This document shows, in pieces, positions 1 through 14,081 of a DNA stretch of 64,000 bases. The stretch spans positions 42,789 through 106,788 of the forward strand of contig CAXARO010001826.1 of the NCBI GenBank assembly GCA_963971305.1, given 5' to 3'. The translations under genes were made by a program, and so were the position numbers. Origin of the DNA: Arcuatula senhousia (lineage: Eukaryota; Mollusca; Bivalvia; Mytilida; Mytilidae). Within the stretch, counting starts at the first letter, position 1. Every line of letters begins with the position of its first letter. The notes beneath the pieces were generated by a model. It saw nothing but the letters and a program-made list of their open reading frames with translations, searched no databases and was not told where the DNA came from.

Positions 1-24
1 TTTCAAAAAATGCAAAAGCATTAT

Positions 25-694
25 GGTAGTACTCCACAATTAGGATTTTTTCACAGTATTGTTTTCGTATGTGGCCCCTGTGAACGTTTTTGTTAAATGA
101 AAATATTGATTCGTTTTGGTCTTAAAACATGACAAATAAAAAATCTGGACCCGTTATATAAAAATTACGATCCACGGTTATTGTTTTAAAGAATAATTTA
201 GAAAAAATCAACACCAATGATCATAAAGCGTCGCTTCCGGCTGTGCATGGTGACCAGCGGATGGGCTTAAATTTAAATGTGCTATTTTTAGATTTTTAAG
301 TTTGAACAATTTTAGCGGAAAAAAGAGCCGAAGTCGGATAGGTTTATTTGGTCTTAAAAGAAAGGACTGTTTTCAGGCTTTCATTTCATACATGTTACGT
401 TTCACCTGAACCGAAAGCTCGACTACTGGCAACGTTCAAAAAAAGGACAAAACCTCGATTTTTGCGTATTTTTGTCCCCAAATTTTTGACAAATGTTAAG
501 AGTTGCTAGGGGCAACGAGTACAACAAAGAAACCAAATACGGCACTAAACACGACTAAACATGCCCGGAGTTTGGAACACCACCTAGTTCAAAGTGCAAA
601 TAGCAGTTTAAGCGATTACAAGAACCCAGGACAAAATAGTCAACGTCGAGCACATGCAAAAATGAGCTAAATAAATTAATTGTGGAGTACTACC
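25..694 (+). mobile_element. Element E, first copy in window
   Basis: This is a full-length 670-bp copy starting 25 bases into the window. It is preceded by the last 24 bases of an S monomer, which shows that the array continues leftwards out of view. Confidence 0.9.
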
Positions 695-1420
695 ATATGG
701 CATTATTCTCATTAAAATTTTGAGAGTATATCTTGATTTTAGTCCTTGGTTTCATTGTTGAAAATAAAGCTAATATATTTGAGAATTACTTGTTTCAAAA
801 ATTTTGGGAAAAATATCAGTTATTAAGCATTAATGCCCATAGCAACCAAACATGCTTATTTTTGAAAATATCGTCAATAACGTTATATTTTGTACAGCTG
901 GTTAGGCTGTATGTAACGCTAACAACGTTGATAATTTCCCCGGAAGAAATAAAAATTACACAATATAGTATATTTCCCCGTATGTAAATCATAAAATTGT
1001 AATTTTTAGTCGGCTTGAATAGAGACGCAAGGCATTATAGCTTGCTATGCAAATGTTAAGCAAAATTTGATGATGTGTTTCCATGGACGCCATTATTGCA
1101 GATTTTTTTCACGGAAATTTTCCAAATTTTCACAAATATGTTTGAAATAGGCTAGAAAATGACTTAAGCACAACAGAATACCAATTTTGTTACGAAAATA
1201 CAAAATTTGATTCAAAACAAACGGGGAAAGAATCTAACGTTATTGCAGGAAAATGTCAAAAAAAGAGCTTGATCAGAAAAGGGCTTCCGTCTTTGAGCGT
1301 GCGTTACTATGGTAAAACATAAAAAAAAATCATAATATCCGGTATTCCTCAAGTGGTTACATACTCAAGAAGAGAAAAATGCAACTCATGTTAAATTTTC
1401 AAAAAATGCAAAAGCATTAT

Positions 1421-2090
1421 GGTAGTACTCCACAATTAGGATTTTTTCACAGTATTGTTTTCGTATGTGGCCCCTGTGAACGTTTTTGTTAAATGAAAAT
1501 ATTGATTCGTTTTGGTCTTAAAACATGACAAATAAAAAATCTGGACCCGTTATATAAAAATTACGATCCACGGTTATTGTTTTAAAGAATAATTTAGAAA
1601 AAATCAACACCAATGATCATAAAGCGTCGCTTCCGGCTGTGCATGGTGACCAGCGGATGGGCTTAAATTTAAATGTGCTATTTTTAGATTTTTAAGTTTG
1701 AACAATTTTAGCGGAAAAAAGAGCCGAAGTCGGATAGGTTTATTTGGTCTTAAAAGAAAGGACTGTTTTCAGGCTTTCATTTCATACATGTTACGTTTCA
1801 CCTGAACCGAAAGCTCGACTACTGGCAACGTTCAAAAAAAGGACAAAACCTCGATTTTTGCGTATTTTTGTCCCCAAATTTTTGACAAATGTTAAGAGTT
1901 GCTAGGGGCAACGAGTACAACAAAGAAACCAAATACGGCACTAAACACGACTAAACATGCCCGGAGTTTGGAACACCACCTAGTTCAAAGTGCAAATAGC
2001 AGTTTAAGCGATTACAAGAACCCAGGACAAAATAGTCAACGTCGAGCACATGCAAAAATGAGCTAAATAAATTAATTGTGGAGTACTACC
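1421..2090 (+). mobile_element. Element E: 670-bp non-autonomous terminal-inverted-repeat element (representative copy)
   Basis: The left end reads GGTAGTACTCCACAATTA and the right end is its exact reverse complement, giving perfect 18-bp terminal inverted repeats. The interior has no long open frame and no transposase, so the element is non-autonomous (MITE-like). Outside the array the same element is flanked by 3-bp duplications (TTA around 22170-24234, TCA around 61029-61959), which proves it is a mobile unit rather than part of the satellite. In the array its flanks are CATTAT on the left and ATATGGC on the right. The 3-bp TNA duplications and GG terminus are compatible with PIF/Harbinger-type elements, but that family assignment is only a guess. 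Confidence 0.9.
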
Positions 2091-2816
2091 ATATGGCATT
2101 ATTCTCATTAAAATTTTGAGAGTATATCTTGATTTTAGTCCTTGGTTTCATTGTTGAAAATAAAGCTAATATATTTGAGAATTACTTGTTTCAAAAATTT
2201 TGGGAAAAATATCAGTTATTAAGCATTAATGCCCATAGCAACCAAACATGCTTATTTTTGAAAATATCGTCAATAACGTTATATTTTGTACAGCTGGTTA
2301 GGCTGTATGTAACGCTAACAACGTTGATAATTTCCCCGGAAGAAATAAAAATTACACAATATAGTATATTTCCCCGTATGTAAATCATAAAATTGTAATT
2401 TTTAGTCGGCTTGAATAGAGACGCAAGGCATTATAGCTTGCTATGCAAATGTTAAGCAAAATTTGATGATGTGTTTCCATGGACGCCATTATTGCAGATT
2501 TTTTTCACGGAAATTTTCCAAATTTTCACAAATATGTTTGAAATAGGCTAGAAAATGACTTAAGCACAACAGAATACCAATTTTGTTACGAAAATACAAA
2601 ATTTGATTCAAAACAAACGGGGAAAGAATCTAACGTTATTGCAGGAAAATGTCAAAAAAAGAGCTTGATCAGAAAAGGGCTTCCGTCTTTGAGCGTGCGT
2701 TACTATGGTAAAACATAAAAAAAAATCATAATATCCGGTATTCCTCAAGTGGTTACATACTCAAGAAGAGAAAAATGCAACTCATGTTAAATTTTCAAAA
2801 AATGCAAAAGCATTAT
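2091..2816 (+). repeat. Satellite monomer S (representative, 726 bp between flanking junctions)
   Basis: This is a representative monomer. It begins ATATGGCATTATTC just after an E copy and ends GCATTAT. It contains an A9 run near its 3' end and AT-rich DNA throughout. A 255-bp open frame lies at 2129-2383 and recurs in every forward monomer, but it opens with TTG and its only ATG is the last codon, so it is not a credible eukaryotic gene. I see no tRNA, promoter or centromere-protein box in it. One inverted, clearly diverged monomer lies at 22840-23564. Confidence 0.9.
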
Positions 2817-2819
2817 GGC
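2811..2819 (+). other. E-less junction, variant a (CATTATGGC)
   Basis: Two S monomers abut directly without E. Compared with the two flanks of a filled site (CATTAT and ATATGGC), four bases are missing. The same variant occurs just upstream of 9881 and of 11999. Confidence 0.85.
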
Positions 2820-3532
2820 ATTATTCTCATTAAAATTTTGAGAGTATATCTTGATTTTAGTCCTTGGTTTCATTGTTGAAAATAAAGCTAATATATTTGA
2901 GAATTACTTGTTTCAAAAATTTTGGGAAAAATATCAGTTATTAAGCATTAATGCCCATAGCAACCAAACATGCTTATTTTTGAAAATATCGTCAATAACG
3001 TTATATTTTGTACAGCTGGTTAGGCTGTATGTAACGCTAACAACGTTGATAATTTCCCCGGAAGAAATAAAAATTACACAATATAGTATATTTCCCCGTA
3101 TGTAAATCATAAAATTGTAATTTTTAGTCGGCTTGAATAGAGACGCAAGGCATTATAGCTTGCTATGCAAATGTTAAGCAAAATTTGATGATGTGTTTCC
3201 ATGGACGCCATTATTGCAGATTTTTTTCACGGAAATTTTCCAAATTTTCACAAATATGTTTGAAATAGGCTAGAAAATGACTTAAGCACAACAGAATACC
3301 AATTTTGTTACGAAAATACAAAATTTGATTCAAAACAAACGGGGAAAGAATCTAACGTTATTGCAGGAAAATGTCAAAAAAAGAGCTTGATCAGAAAAGG
3401 GCTTCCGTCTTTGAGCGTGCGTTACTATGGTAAAACATAAAAAAAAATCATAATATCCGGTATTCCTCAAGTGGTTACATACTCAAGAAGAGAAAAATGC
3501 AACTCATGTTAAATTTTCAAAAAATGCAAAAG

Positions 3533-3543
3533 CATTATATGGC
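3533..3543 (+). other. E-less junction, variant b (CATTATATGGC)
   Basis: This E-less junction lacks two bases relative to the exact joining of the two E flanks. It occurs six times, about 40 bases upstream of 3575, 12723, 19754, 26734, 33042 and 38008. It is also the sequence expected of an ancestral unoccupied site if E made a 2-bp AT duplication here. Confidence 0.85.
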
Positions 3544-6500
3544 ATTATTCTCATTAAAATTTTGAGAGTATATCTTGATTTTAGTCCTTGGTTTCATTGT
3601 TGAAAATAAAGCTAATATATTTGAGAATTACTTGTTTCAAAAATTTTGGGAAAAATATCAGTTATTAAGCATTAATGCCCATAGCAACCAAACATGCTTA
3701 TTTTTGAAAATATCGTCAATAACGTTATATTTTGTACAGCTGGTTAGGCTGTATGTAACGCTAACAACGTTGATAATTTCCCCGGAAGAAATAAAAATTA
3801 CACAATATAGTATATTTCCCCGTATGTAAATCATAAAATTGTAATTTTTAGTCGGCTTGAATAGAGACGCAAGGCATTATAGCTTGCTATGCAAATGTTA
3901 AGCAAAATTTGATGATGTGTTTCCATGGACGCCATTATTGCAGATTTTTTTCACGGAAATTTTCCAAATTTTCACAAATATGTTTGAAATAGGCTAGAAA
4001 ATGACTTAAGCACAACAGAATACCAATTTTGTTACGAAAATACAAAATTTGATTCAAAACAAACGGGGAAAGAATCTAACGTTATTGCAGGAAAATGTCA
4101 AAAAAAGAGCTTGATCAGAAAAGGGCTTCCGTCTTTGAGCGTGCGTTACTATGGTAAAACATAAAAAAAAATCATAATATCCGGTATTCCTCAAGTGGTT
4201 ACATACTCAAGAAGAGAAAAATGCAACTCATGTTAAATTTTCAAAAAATGCAAAAGCATTATGGTAGTACTCCACAATTAGGATTTTTTCACAGTATTGT
4301 TTTCGTATGTGGCCCCTGTGAACGTTTTTGTTAAATGAAAATATTGATTCGTTTTGGTCTTAAAACATGACAAATAAAAAATCTGGACCCGTTATATAAA
4401 AATTACGATCCACGGTTATTGTTTTAAAGAATAATTTAGAAAAAATCAACACCAATGATCATAAAGCGTCGCTTCCGGCTGTGCATGGTGACCAGCGGAT
4501 GGGCTTAAATTTAAATGTGCTATTTTTAGATTTTTAAGTTTGAACAATTTTAGCGGAAAAAAGAGCCGAAGTCGGATAGGTTTATTTGGTCTTAAAAGAA
4601 AGGACTGTTTTCAGGCTTTCATTTCATACATGTTACGTTTCACCTGAACCGAAAGCTCGACTACTGGCAACGTTCAAAAAAAGGACAAAACCTCGATTTT
4701 TGCGTATTTTTGTCCCCAAATTTTTGACAAATGTTAAGAGTTGCTAGGGGCAACGAGTACAACAAAGAAACCAAATACGGCACTAAACACGACTAAACAT
4801 GCCCGGAGTTTGGAACACCACCTAGTTCAAAGTGCAAATAGCAGTTTAAGCGATTACAAGAACCCAGGACAAAATAGTCAACGTCGAGCACATGCAAAAA
4901 TGAGCTAAATAAATTAATTGTGGAGTACTACCATATGGCATTATTCTCATTAAAATTTTGAGAGTATATCTTGATTTTAGTCCTTGGTTTCATTGTTGAA
5001 AATAAAGCTAATATATTTGAGAATTACTTGTTTCAAAAATTTTGGGAAAAATATCAGTTATTAAGCATTAATGCCCATAGCAACCAAACATGCTTATTTT
5101 TGAAAATATCGTCAATAACGTTATATTTTGTACAGCTGGTTAGGCTGTATGTAACGCTAACAACGTTGATAATTTCCCCGGAAGAAATAAAAATTACACA
5201 ATATAGTATATTTCCCCGTATGTAAATCATAAAATTGTAATTTTTAGTCGGCTTGAATAGAGACGCAAGGCATTATAGCTTGCTATGCAAATGTTAAGCA
5301 AAATTTGATGATGTGTTTCCATGGACGCCATTATTGCAGATTTTTTTCACGGAAATTTTCCAAATTTTCACAAATATGTTTGAAATAGGCTAGAAAATGA
5401 CTTAAGCACAACAGAATACCAATTTTGTTACGAAAATACAAAATTTGATTCAAAACAAACGGGGAAAGAATCTAACGTTATTGCAGGAAAATGTCAAAAA
5501 AAGAGCTTGATCAGAAAAGGGCTTCCGTCTTTGAGCGTGCGTTACTATGGTAAAACATAAAAAAAAATCATAATATCCGGTATTCCTCAAGTGGTTACAT
5601 ACTCAAGAAGAGAAAAATGCAACTCATGTTAAATTTTCAAAAAATGCAAAAGCATTATGGTAGTACTCCACAATTAGGATTTTTTCACAGTATTGTTTTC
5701 GTATGTGGCCCCTGTGAACGTTTTTGTTAAATGAAAATATTGATTCGTTTTGGTCTTAAAACATGACAAATAAAAAATCTGGACCCGTTATATAAAAATT
5801 ACGATCCACGGTTATTGTTTTAAAGAATAATTTAGAAAAAATCAACACCAATGATCATAAAGCGTCGCTTCCGGCTGTGCATGGTGACCAGCGGATGGGC
5901 TTAAATTTAAATGTGCTATTTTTAGATTTTTAAGTTTGAACAATTTTAGCGGAAAAAAGAGCCGAAGTCGGATAGGTTTATTTGGTCTTAAAAGAAAGGA
6001 CTGTTTTCAGGCTTTCATTTCATACATGTTACGTTTCACCTGAACCGAAAGCTCGACTACTGGCAACGTTCAAAAAAAGGACAAAACCTCGATTTTTGCG
6101 TATTTTTGTCCCCAAATTTTTGACAAATGTTAAGAGTTGCTAGGGGCAACGAGTACAACAAAGAAACCAAATACGGCACTAAACACGACTAAACATGCCC
6201 GGAGTTTGGAACACCACCTAGTTCAAAGTGCAAATAGCAGTTTAAGCGATTACAAGAACCCAGGACAAAATAGTCAACGTCGAGCACATGCAAAAATGAG
6301 CTAAATAAATTAATTGTGGAGTACTACCATATGGCATTATTCTCATTAAAATTTTGAGAGTATATCTTGATTTTAGTCCTTGGTTTCATTGTTGAAAATA
6401 AAGCTAATATATTTGAGAATTACTTGTTTCAAAAATTTTGGGAAAAATATCAGTTATTAAGCATTAATGCCCATAGCAACCAAACATGCTTATTTTTGAA

Positions 6501-9500
6501 AATATCGTCAATAACGTTATATTTTGTACAGCTGGTTAGGCTGTATGTAACGCTAACAACGTTGATAATTTCCCCGGAAGAAATAAAAATTACACAATAT
6601 AGTATATTTCCCCGTATGTAAATCATAAAATTGTAATTTTTAGTCGGCTTGAATAGAGACGCAAGGCATTATAGCTTGCTATGCAAATGTTAAGCAAAAT
6701 TTGATGATGTGTTTCCATGGACGCCATTATTGCAGATTTTTTTCACGGAAATTTTCCAAATTTTCACAAATATGTTTGAAATAGGCTAGAAAATGACTTA
6801 AGCACAACAGAATACCAATTTTGTTACGAAAATACAAAATTTGATTCAAAACAAACGGGGAAAGAATCTAACGTTATTGCAGGAAAATGTCAAAAAAAGA
6901 GCTTGATCAGAAAAGGGCTTCCGTCTTTGAGCGTGCGTTACTATGGTAAAACATAAAAAAAAATCATAATATCCGGTATTCCTCAAGTGGTTACATACTC
7001 AAGAAGAGAAAAATGCAACTCATGTTAAATTTTCAAAAAATGCAAAAGCATTATGGTAGTACTCCACAATTAGGATTTTTTCACAGTATTGTTTTCGTAT
7101 GTGGCCCCTGTGAACGTTTTTGTTAAATGAAAATATTGATTCGTTTTGGTCTTAAAACATGACAAATAAAAAATCTGGACCCGTTATATAAAAATTACGA
7201 TCCACGGTTATTGTTTTAAAGAATAATTTAGAAAAAATCAACACCAATGATCATAAAGCGTCGCTTCCGGCTGTGCATGGCGACCAGCGGATGGGCTTAA
7301 ATTTAAATGTGCTATTTTTAGATTTTTAAGTTTGAACAATTTTAGCGGAAAAAAGAGCCGAAGTCGGATAGGTTTATTTGGTCTTAAAAGAAAGGACTGT
7401 TTTCAGGCTTTCATTTCATACATGTTACGTTTCACCTGAACCGAAAGCTCGACTACTGGCAACGTTCAAAAAAAGGACAAAACCTCGATTTTTGCGTATT
7501 TTTGTCCCCAAATTTTTGACAAATGTTAAGAGTTGCTAGGGGCAACGAGTACAACAAAGAAACCAAATACGGCACTAAACACGACTAAACATGCCCGGAG
7601 TTTGGAACACCACCTAGTTCAAAGTGCAAATAGCAGTTTAAGCGATTACAAGAACCCAGGACAAAATAGTCAACGTCGAGCACATGCAAAAATGAGCTAA
7701 ATAAATTAATTGTGGAGTACTACCATATGGCATTATTCTCATTAAAATTTTGAGAGTATATCTTGATTTTAGTCCTTGGTTTCATTGTTGAAAATAAAGC
7801 TAATATATTTGAGAATTACTTGTTTCAAAAATTTTGGGAAAAATATCAGTTATTAAGCATTAATGCCCATAGCAACCAAACATGCTTATTTTTGAAAATA
7901 TCGTCAATAACGTTATATTTTGTACAGCTGGTTAGGCTGTATGTAACGCTAACAACGTTGATAATTTCCCCGGAAGAAATAAAAATTACACAATATAGTA
8001 TATTTCCCCGTATGTAAATCATAAAATTGTAATTTTTAGTCGGCTTGAATAGAGACGCAAGGCATTATAGCTTGCTATGCAAATGTTAAGCAAAATTTGA
8101 TGATGTGTTTCCATGGACGCCATTATTGCAGATTTTTTTCACGGAAATTTTCCAAATTTTCACAAATATGTTTGAAATAGGCTAGAAAATGACTTAAGCA
8201 CAACAGAATACCAATTTTGTTACGAAAATACAAAATTTGATTCAAAACAAACGGGGAAAGAATCTAACGTTATTGCAGGAAAATGTCAAAAAAAGAGCTT
8301 GATCAGAAAAGGGCTTCCGTCTTTGAGCGTGCGTTACTATGGTAAAACATAAAAAAAAATCATAATATCCGGTATTCCTCAAGTGGTTACATACTCAAGA
8401 AGAGAAAAATGCAACTCATGTTAAATTTTCAAAAAATGCAAAAGCATTATGGTAGTACTCCACAATTAGGATTTTTTCACAGTATTGTTTTCGTATGTGG
8501 CCCCTGTGAACGTTTTTGTTAAATGAAAATATTGATTCGTTTTGGTCTTAAAACATGACAAATAAAAAATCTGGACCCGTTATATAAAAATTACGATCCA
8601 CGGTTATTGTTTTAAAGAATAATTTAGAAAAAATCAACACCAATGATCATAAAGCGTCGCTTCCGGCTGTGCATGGTGACCAGCGGATGGGCTTAAATTT
8701 AAATGTGCTATTTTTAGATTTTTAAGTTTGAACAATTTTAGCGGAAAAAAGAGCCGAAGTCGGATAGGTTTATTTGGTCTTAAAAGAAAGGACTGTTTTC
8801 AGGCTTTCATTTCATACATGTTACGTTTCACCTGAACCGAAAGCTCGACTACTGGCAACGTTCAAAAAAAGGACAAAACCTCGATTTTTGCGTATTTTTG
8901 TCCCCAAATTTTTGACAAATGTTAAGAGTTGCTAGGGGCAACGAGTACAACAAAGAAACCAAATACGGCACTAAACACGACTAAACATGCCCGGAGTTTG
9001 GAACACCACCTAGTTCAAAGTGCAAATAGCAGTTTAAGCGATTACAAGAACCCAGGACAAAATAGTCAACGTCGAGCACATGCAAAAATGAGCTAAATAA
9101 ATTAATTGTGGAGTACTACCATATGGCATTATTCTCATTAAAATTTTGAGAGTATATCTTGATTTTAGTCCTTGGTTTCATTGTTGAAAATAAAGCTAAT
9201 ATATTTGAGAATTACTTGTTTCAAAAATTTTGGGAAAAATATCAGTTATTAAGCATTAATGCCCATAGCAACCAAACATGCTTATTTTTGAAAATATCGT
9301 CAATAACGTTATATTTTGTACAGCTGGTTAGGCTGTATGTAACGCTAACAACGTTGATAATTTCCCCGGAAGAAATAAAAATTACACAATATAGTATATT
9401 TCCCCGTATGTAAATCATAAAATTGTAATTTTTAGTCGGCTTGAATAGAGACGCAAGGCATTATAGCTTGCTATGCAAATGTTAAGCAAAATTTGATGAT

Positions 9501-12500
9501 GTGTTTCCATGGACGCCATTATTGCAGATTTTTTTCACGGAAATTTTCCAAATTTTCACAAATATGTTTGAAATAGGCTAGAAAATGACTTAAGCACAAC
9601 AGAATACCAATTTTGTTACGAAAATACAAAATTTGATTCAAAACAAACGGGGAAAGAATCTAACGTTATTGCAGGAAAATGTCAAAAAAAGAGCTTGATC
9701 AGAAAAGGGCTTCCGTCTTTGAGCGTGCGTTACTATGGTAAAACATAAAAAAAAATCATAATATCCGGTATTCCTCAGGTGGTTACATACTCAAGAAGAG
9801 AAAAATGCAACTCATGTTAAATTTTCAAAAAATGCAAAAGCATTATGGCATTATTCTCATTAAAATTTTGAGAGTATATCTTGATTTTAGTCCTTGGTTT
9901 CATTGTTGAAAATAAAGCTAATATATTTGAGAATTACTTGTTTCAAAAATTTTGGGAAAAATATCAGTTATTAAGCATTAATGCCCATAGCAACCAAACA
10001 TGCTTATTTTTGAAAATATCGTCAATAACGTTATATTTTGTACAGCTGGTTAGGCTGTATGTAACGCTAACAACGTTGATAATTTCCCCGGAAGAAATAA
10101 AAATTACACAATATAGTATATTTCCCCGTATGTAAATCATAAAATTGTAATTTTTAGTCGGCTTGAATAGAGACGCAAGGCATTATAGCTTGCTATGCAA
10201 ATGTTAAGCAAAATTTGATGATGTGTTTCCATGGACGCCATTATTGCAGATTTTTTTCACGGAAATTTTCCAAATTTTCACAAATATGTTTGAAATAGGC
10301 TAGAAAATGACTTAAGCACAACAGAATACCAATTTTGTTACGAAAATACAAAATTTGATTCAAAACAAACGGGGAAAGAATCTAACGTTATTGCAGGAAA
10401 ATGTCAAAAAAAGAGCTTGATCAGAAAAGGGCTTCCGTCTTTGAGCGTGCGTTACTATGGTAAAACATAAAAAAAAATCATAATATCCGGTATTCCTCAA
10501 GTGGTTACATACTCAAGAAGAGAAAAATGCAACTCATGTTAAATTTTCAAAAAATGCAAAAGCATTATGGTAGTACTCCACAATTAGGATTTTTTCACAG
10601 TATTGTTTTCGTATGTGGCCCCTGTGAACGTTTTTGTTAAATGAAAATATTGATTCGTTTTGGTCTTAAAACATGACAAATAAAAAATCTGGACCCGTTA
10701 TATAAAAATTACGATCCACGGTTATTGTTTTAAAGAATAATTTAGAAAAAATCAACACCAATGATCATAAAGCGTCGCTTCCGGCTGTGCATGGTGACCA
10801 GCGGATGGGCTTAAATTTAAATGTGCTATTTTTAGATTTTTAAGTTTGAACAATTTTAGCGGAAAAAAGAGCCGAAGTCGGATAGGTTTATTTGGTCTTA
10901 AAAGAAAGGACTGTTTTCAGGCTTTCATTTCATACATGTTACGTTTCACCTGAACCGAAAGCTCGACTACTGGCAACGTTCAAAAAAAGGACAAAACCTC
11001 GATTTTTGCGTATTTTTGTCCCCAAATTTTTGACAAATGTTAAGAGTTGCTAGGGGCAACGAGTACAACAAAGAAACCAAATACGGCACTAAACACGACT
11101 AAACATGCCCGGAGTTTGGAACACCACCTAGTTCAAAGTGCAAATAGCAGTTTAAGCGATTACAAGAACCCAGGACAAAATAGTCAACGTCGAGCACATG
11201 CAAAAATGAGCTAAATAAATTAATTGTGGAGTACTACCATATGGCATTATTCTCATTAAAATTTTGAGAGTATATCTTGATTTTAGTCCTTGGTTTCATT
11301 GTTGAAAATAAAGCTAATATATTTGAGAATTACTTGTTTCAAAAATTTTGGGAAAAATATCAGTTATTAAGCATTAATGCCCATAGCAACCAAACATGCT
11401 TATTTTTGAAAATATCGTCAATAACGTTATATTTTGTACAGCTGGTTAGGCTGTATGTAACGCTAACAACGTTGATAATTTCCCCGGAAGAAATAAAAAT
11501 TACACAATATAGTATATTTCCCCGTATGTAAATCATAAAATTGTAATTTTTAGTCGGCTTGAATAGAGACGCAAGGCATTATAGCTTGCTATGCAAATGT
11601 TAAGCAAAATTTGATGATGTGTTTCCATGGACGCCATTATTGCAGATTTTTTTCACGGAAATTTTCCAAATTTTCACAAATATGTTTGAAATAGGCTAGA
11701 AAATGACTTAAGCACAACAGAATACCAATTTTGTTACGAAAATACAAAATTTGATTCAAAACAAACGGGGAAAGAATCTAACGTTATTGCAGGAAAATGT
11801 CAAAAAAAGAGCTTGATCAGAAAAGGGCTTCCGTCTTTGAGCGTGCGTTACTATGGTAAAACATAAAAAAAAATCATAATATCCGGTATTCCTCAAGTGG
11901 TTACATACTCAAGAAGAGAAAAATGCAACTCATGTTAAATTTTCAAAAAATGCAAAAGCATTATGGCATTATTCTCATTAAAATTTTGAGAGTATATCTT
12001 GATTTTAGTCCTTGGTTTCATTGTTGAAAATAAAGCTAATATATTTGAGAATTACTTGTTTCAAAAATTTTGGGAAAAATATCAGTTATTAAGCATTAAT
12101 GCCCATAGCAACCAAACATGCTTATTTTTGAAAATATCGTCAATAACGTTATATTTTGTACAGCTGGTTAGGCTGTATGTAACGCTAACAACGTTGATAA
12201 TTTCCCCGGAAGAAATAAAAATTACACAATATAGTATATTTCCCCGTATGTAAATCATAAAATTGTAATTTTTAGTCGGCTTGAATAGAGACGCAAGGCA
12301 TTATAGCTTGCTATGCAAATGTTAAGCAAAATTTGATGATGTGTTTCCATGGACGCCATTATTGCAGATTTTTTTCACGGAAATTTTCCAAATTTTCACA
12401 AATATGTTTGAAATAGGCTAGAAAATGACTTAAGCACAACAGAATACCAATTTTGTTACGAAAATACAAAATTTGATTCAAAACAAACGGGGAAAGAATC

Positions 12501-13411
12501 TAACGTTATTGCAGGAAAATGTCAAAAAAAGAGCTTGATCAGAAAAGGGCTTCCGTCTTTGAGCGTGCGTTACTATGGTAAAACATAAAAAAAAATCATA
12601 ATATCCGGTATTCCTCAAGTGGTTACATACTCAAGAAGAGAAAAATGCAACTCATGTTAAATTTTCAAAAAATGCAAAAGCATTATATGGCATTATTCTC
12701 ATTAAAATTTTGAGAGTATATCTTGATTTTAGTCCTTGGTTTCATTGTTGAAAATAAAGCTAATATATTTGAGAATTACTTGTTTCAAAAATTTTGGGAA
12801 AAATATCAGTTATTAAGCATTAATGCCCATAGCAACCAAACATGCTTATTTTTGAAAATATCGTCAATAACGTTATATTTTGTACAGCTGGTTAGGCTGT
12901 ATGTAACGCTAACAACGTTGATAATTTCCCCGGAAGAAATAAAAATTACACAATATAGTATATTTCCCCGTATGTAAATCATAAAATTGTAATTTTTAGT
13001 CGGCTTGAATAGAGACGCAAGGCATTATAGCTTGCTATGCAAATGTTAAGCAAAATTTGATGATGTGTTTCCATGGACGCCATTATTGCAGATTTTTTTC
13101 ACGGAAATTTTCCAAATTTTCACAAATATGTTTGAAATAGGCTAGAAAATGACTTAAGCACAACAGAATACCAATTTTGTTACGAAAATACAAAATTTGA
13201 TTCAAAACAAACGGGGAAAGAATCTAACGTTATTGCAGGAAAATGTCAAAAAAAGAGCTTGATCAGAAAAGGGCTTCCGTCTTTGAGCGTGCGTTACTAT
13301 GGTAAAACATTAAAAAAAAATCATAATATCCGGTATTCCTCAAGTGGTTACATACTCAAGAAGAGAAAAATGCAACTCATGTTAAATTTTCAAAAAATGC
13401 AAAAGCATTAT

Positions 13412-14081
13412 GGTAGTACTCCACAATTAGGATTTTTTCACAGTATTGTTTTCGTATGTGGCCCCTGTGAACGTTTTTGTTAAATGAAAATATTGATTCG
13501 TTTTGGTCTTAAAACATGACAAATAAAAAATCTGGACCCGTTATATAAAAATTACGATCCACGGTTATTGTTTTAAAGAATAATTTAGAAAAAATCAACA
13601 CCAATGATCATAAAGCGTCGCTTCCGGCTGTGCATGGTGACCAGCGGATGGGCTTAAATTTAAATGTGCTATTTTTAGATTTTTAAGTTTGAACAATTTT
13701 AGCGGAAAAAAGAGCCGAAGTCGGATAGGTTTATTTGGTCTTAAAAGAAAGGACTGTTTTCAGGCTTTCATTTCATACATGTTACGTTTCACCTGAACCG
13801 AAAGCTCGACTACTGGCAACGTTCAAAAAAAGGACAAAACCTCGATTTTTGCGTATTTTTGTCCCCAAATTTTTGACAAATGTTAAGAGTTGCTAGGGGC
13901 AACGAGTACAACAAAGAAACCAAATACGGCACTAAACACGACTAAACATGCCCGGAGTTTGGAACACCACCTAGTTCAAAGTGCAAATAGCAGTTTAAGC
14001 GATTACAAGAACCCAGGACAAAATAGTCAACGTCGAGCACATGCAAAAATGAGCTAAATAAATTAATTGTGGAGTACTACC
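13412..14081 (+). mobile_element. Element E downstream of a single-base insertion
   Basis: The E copy itself is ordinary. About 100 bases upstream, at about 13311, the S monomer has one extra T before its A9 run, so this unit is 1397 bp long. The insertion opens an accidental 74-codon frame (13259-13483) across the S/E junction. It is useful as a private marker, not as a gene. Confidence 0.85.

Noticed and set aside
733..987. 84-codon frame repeated in all forward satellite monomers
   Set aside because: It opens with TTG and has no ATG until its last codon; its conservation only reflects the identity of the repeats. The diverged inverted monomer shows amino-acid changes (for example FW to IL, R to L, V to E), with no sign of strong constraint.
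13259..13483. 74-codon frame across a satellite/E junction
   Set aside because: It exists only because of one extra T at about 13311 in a single unit.
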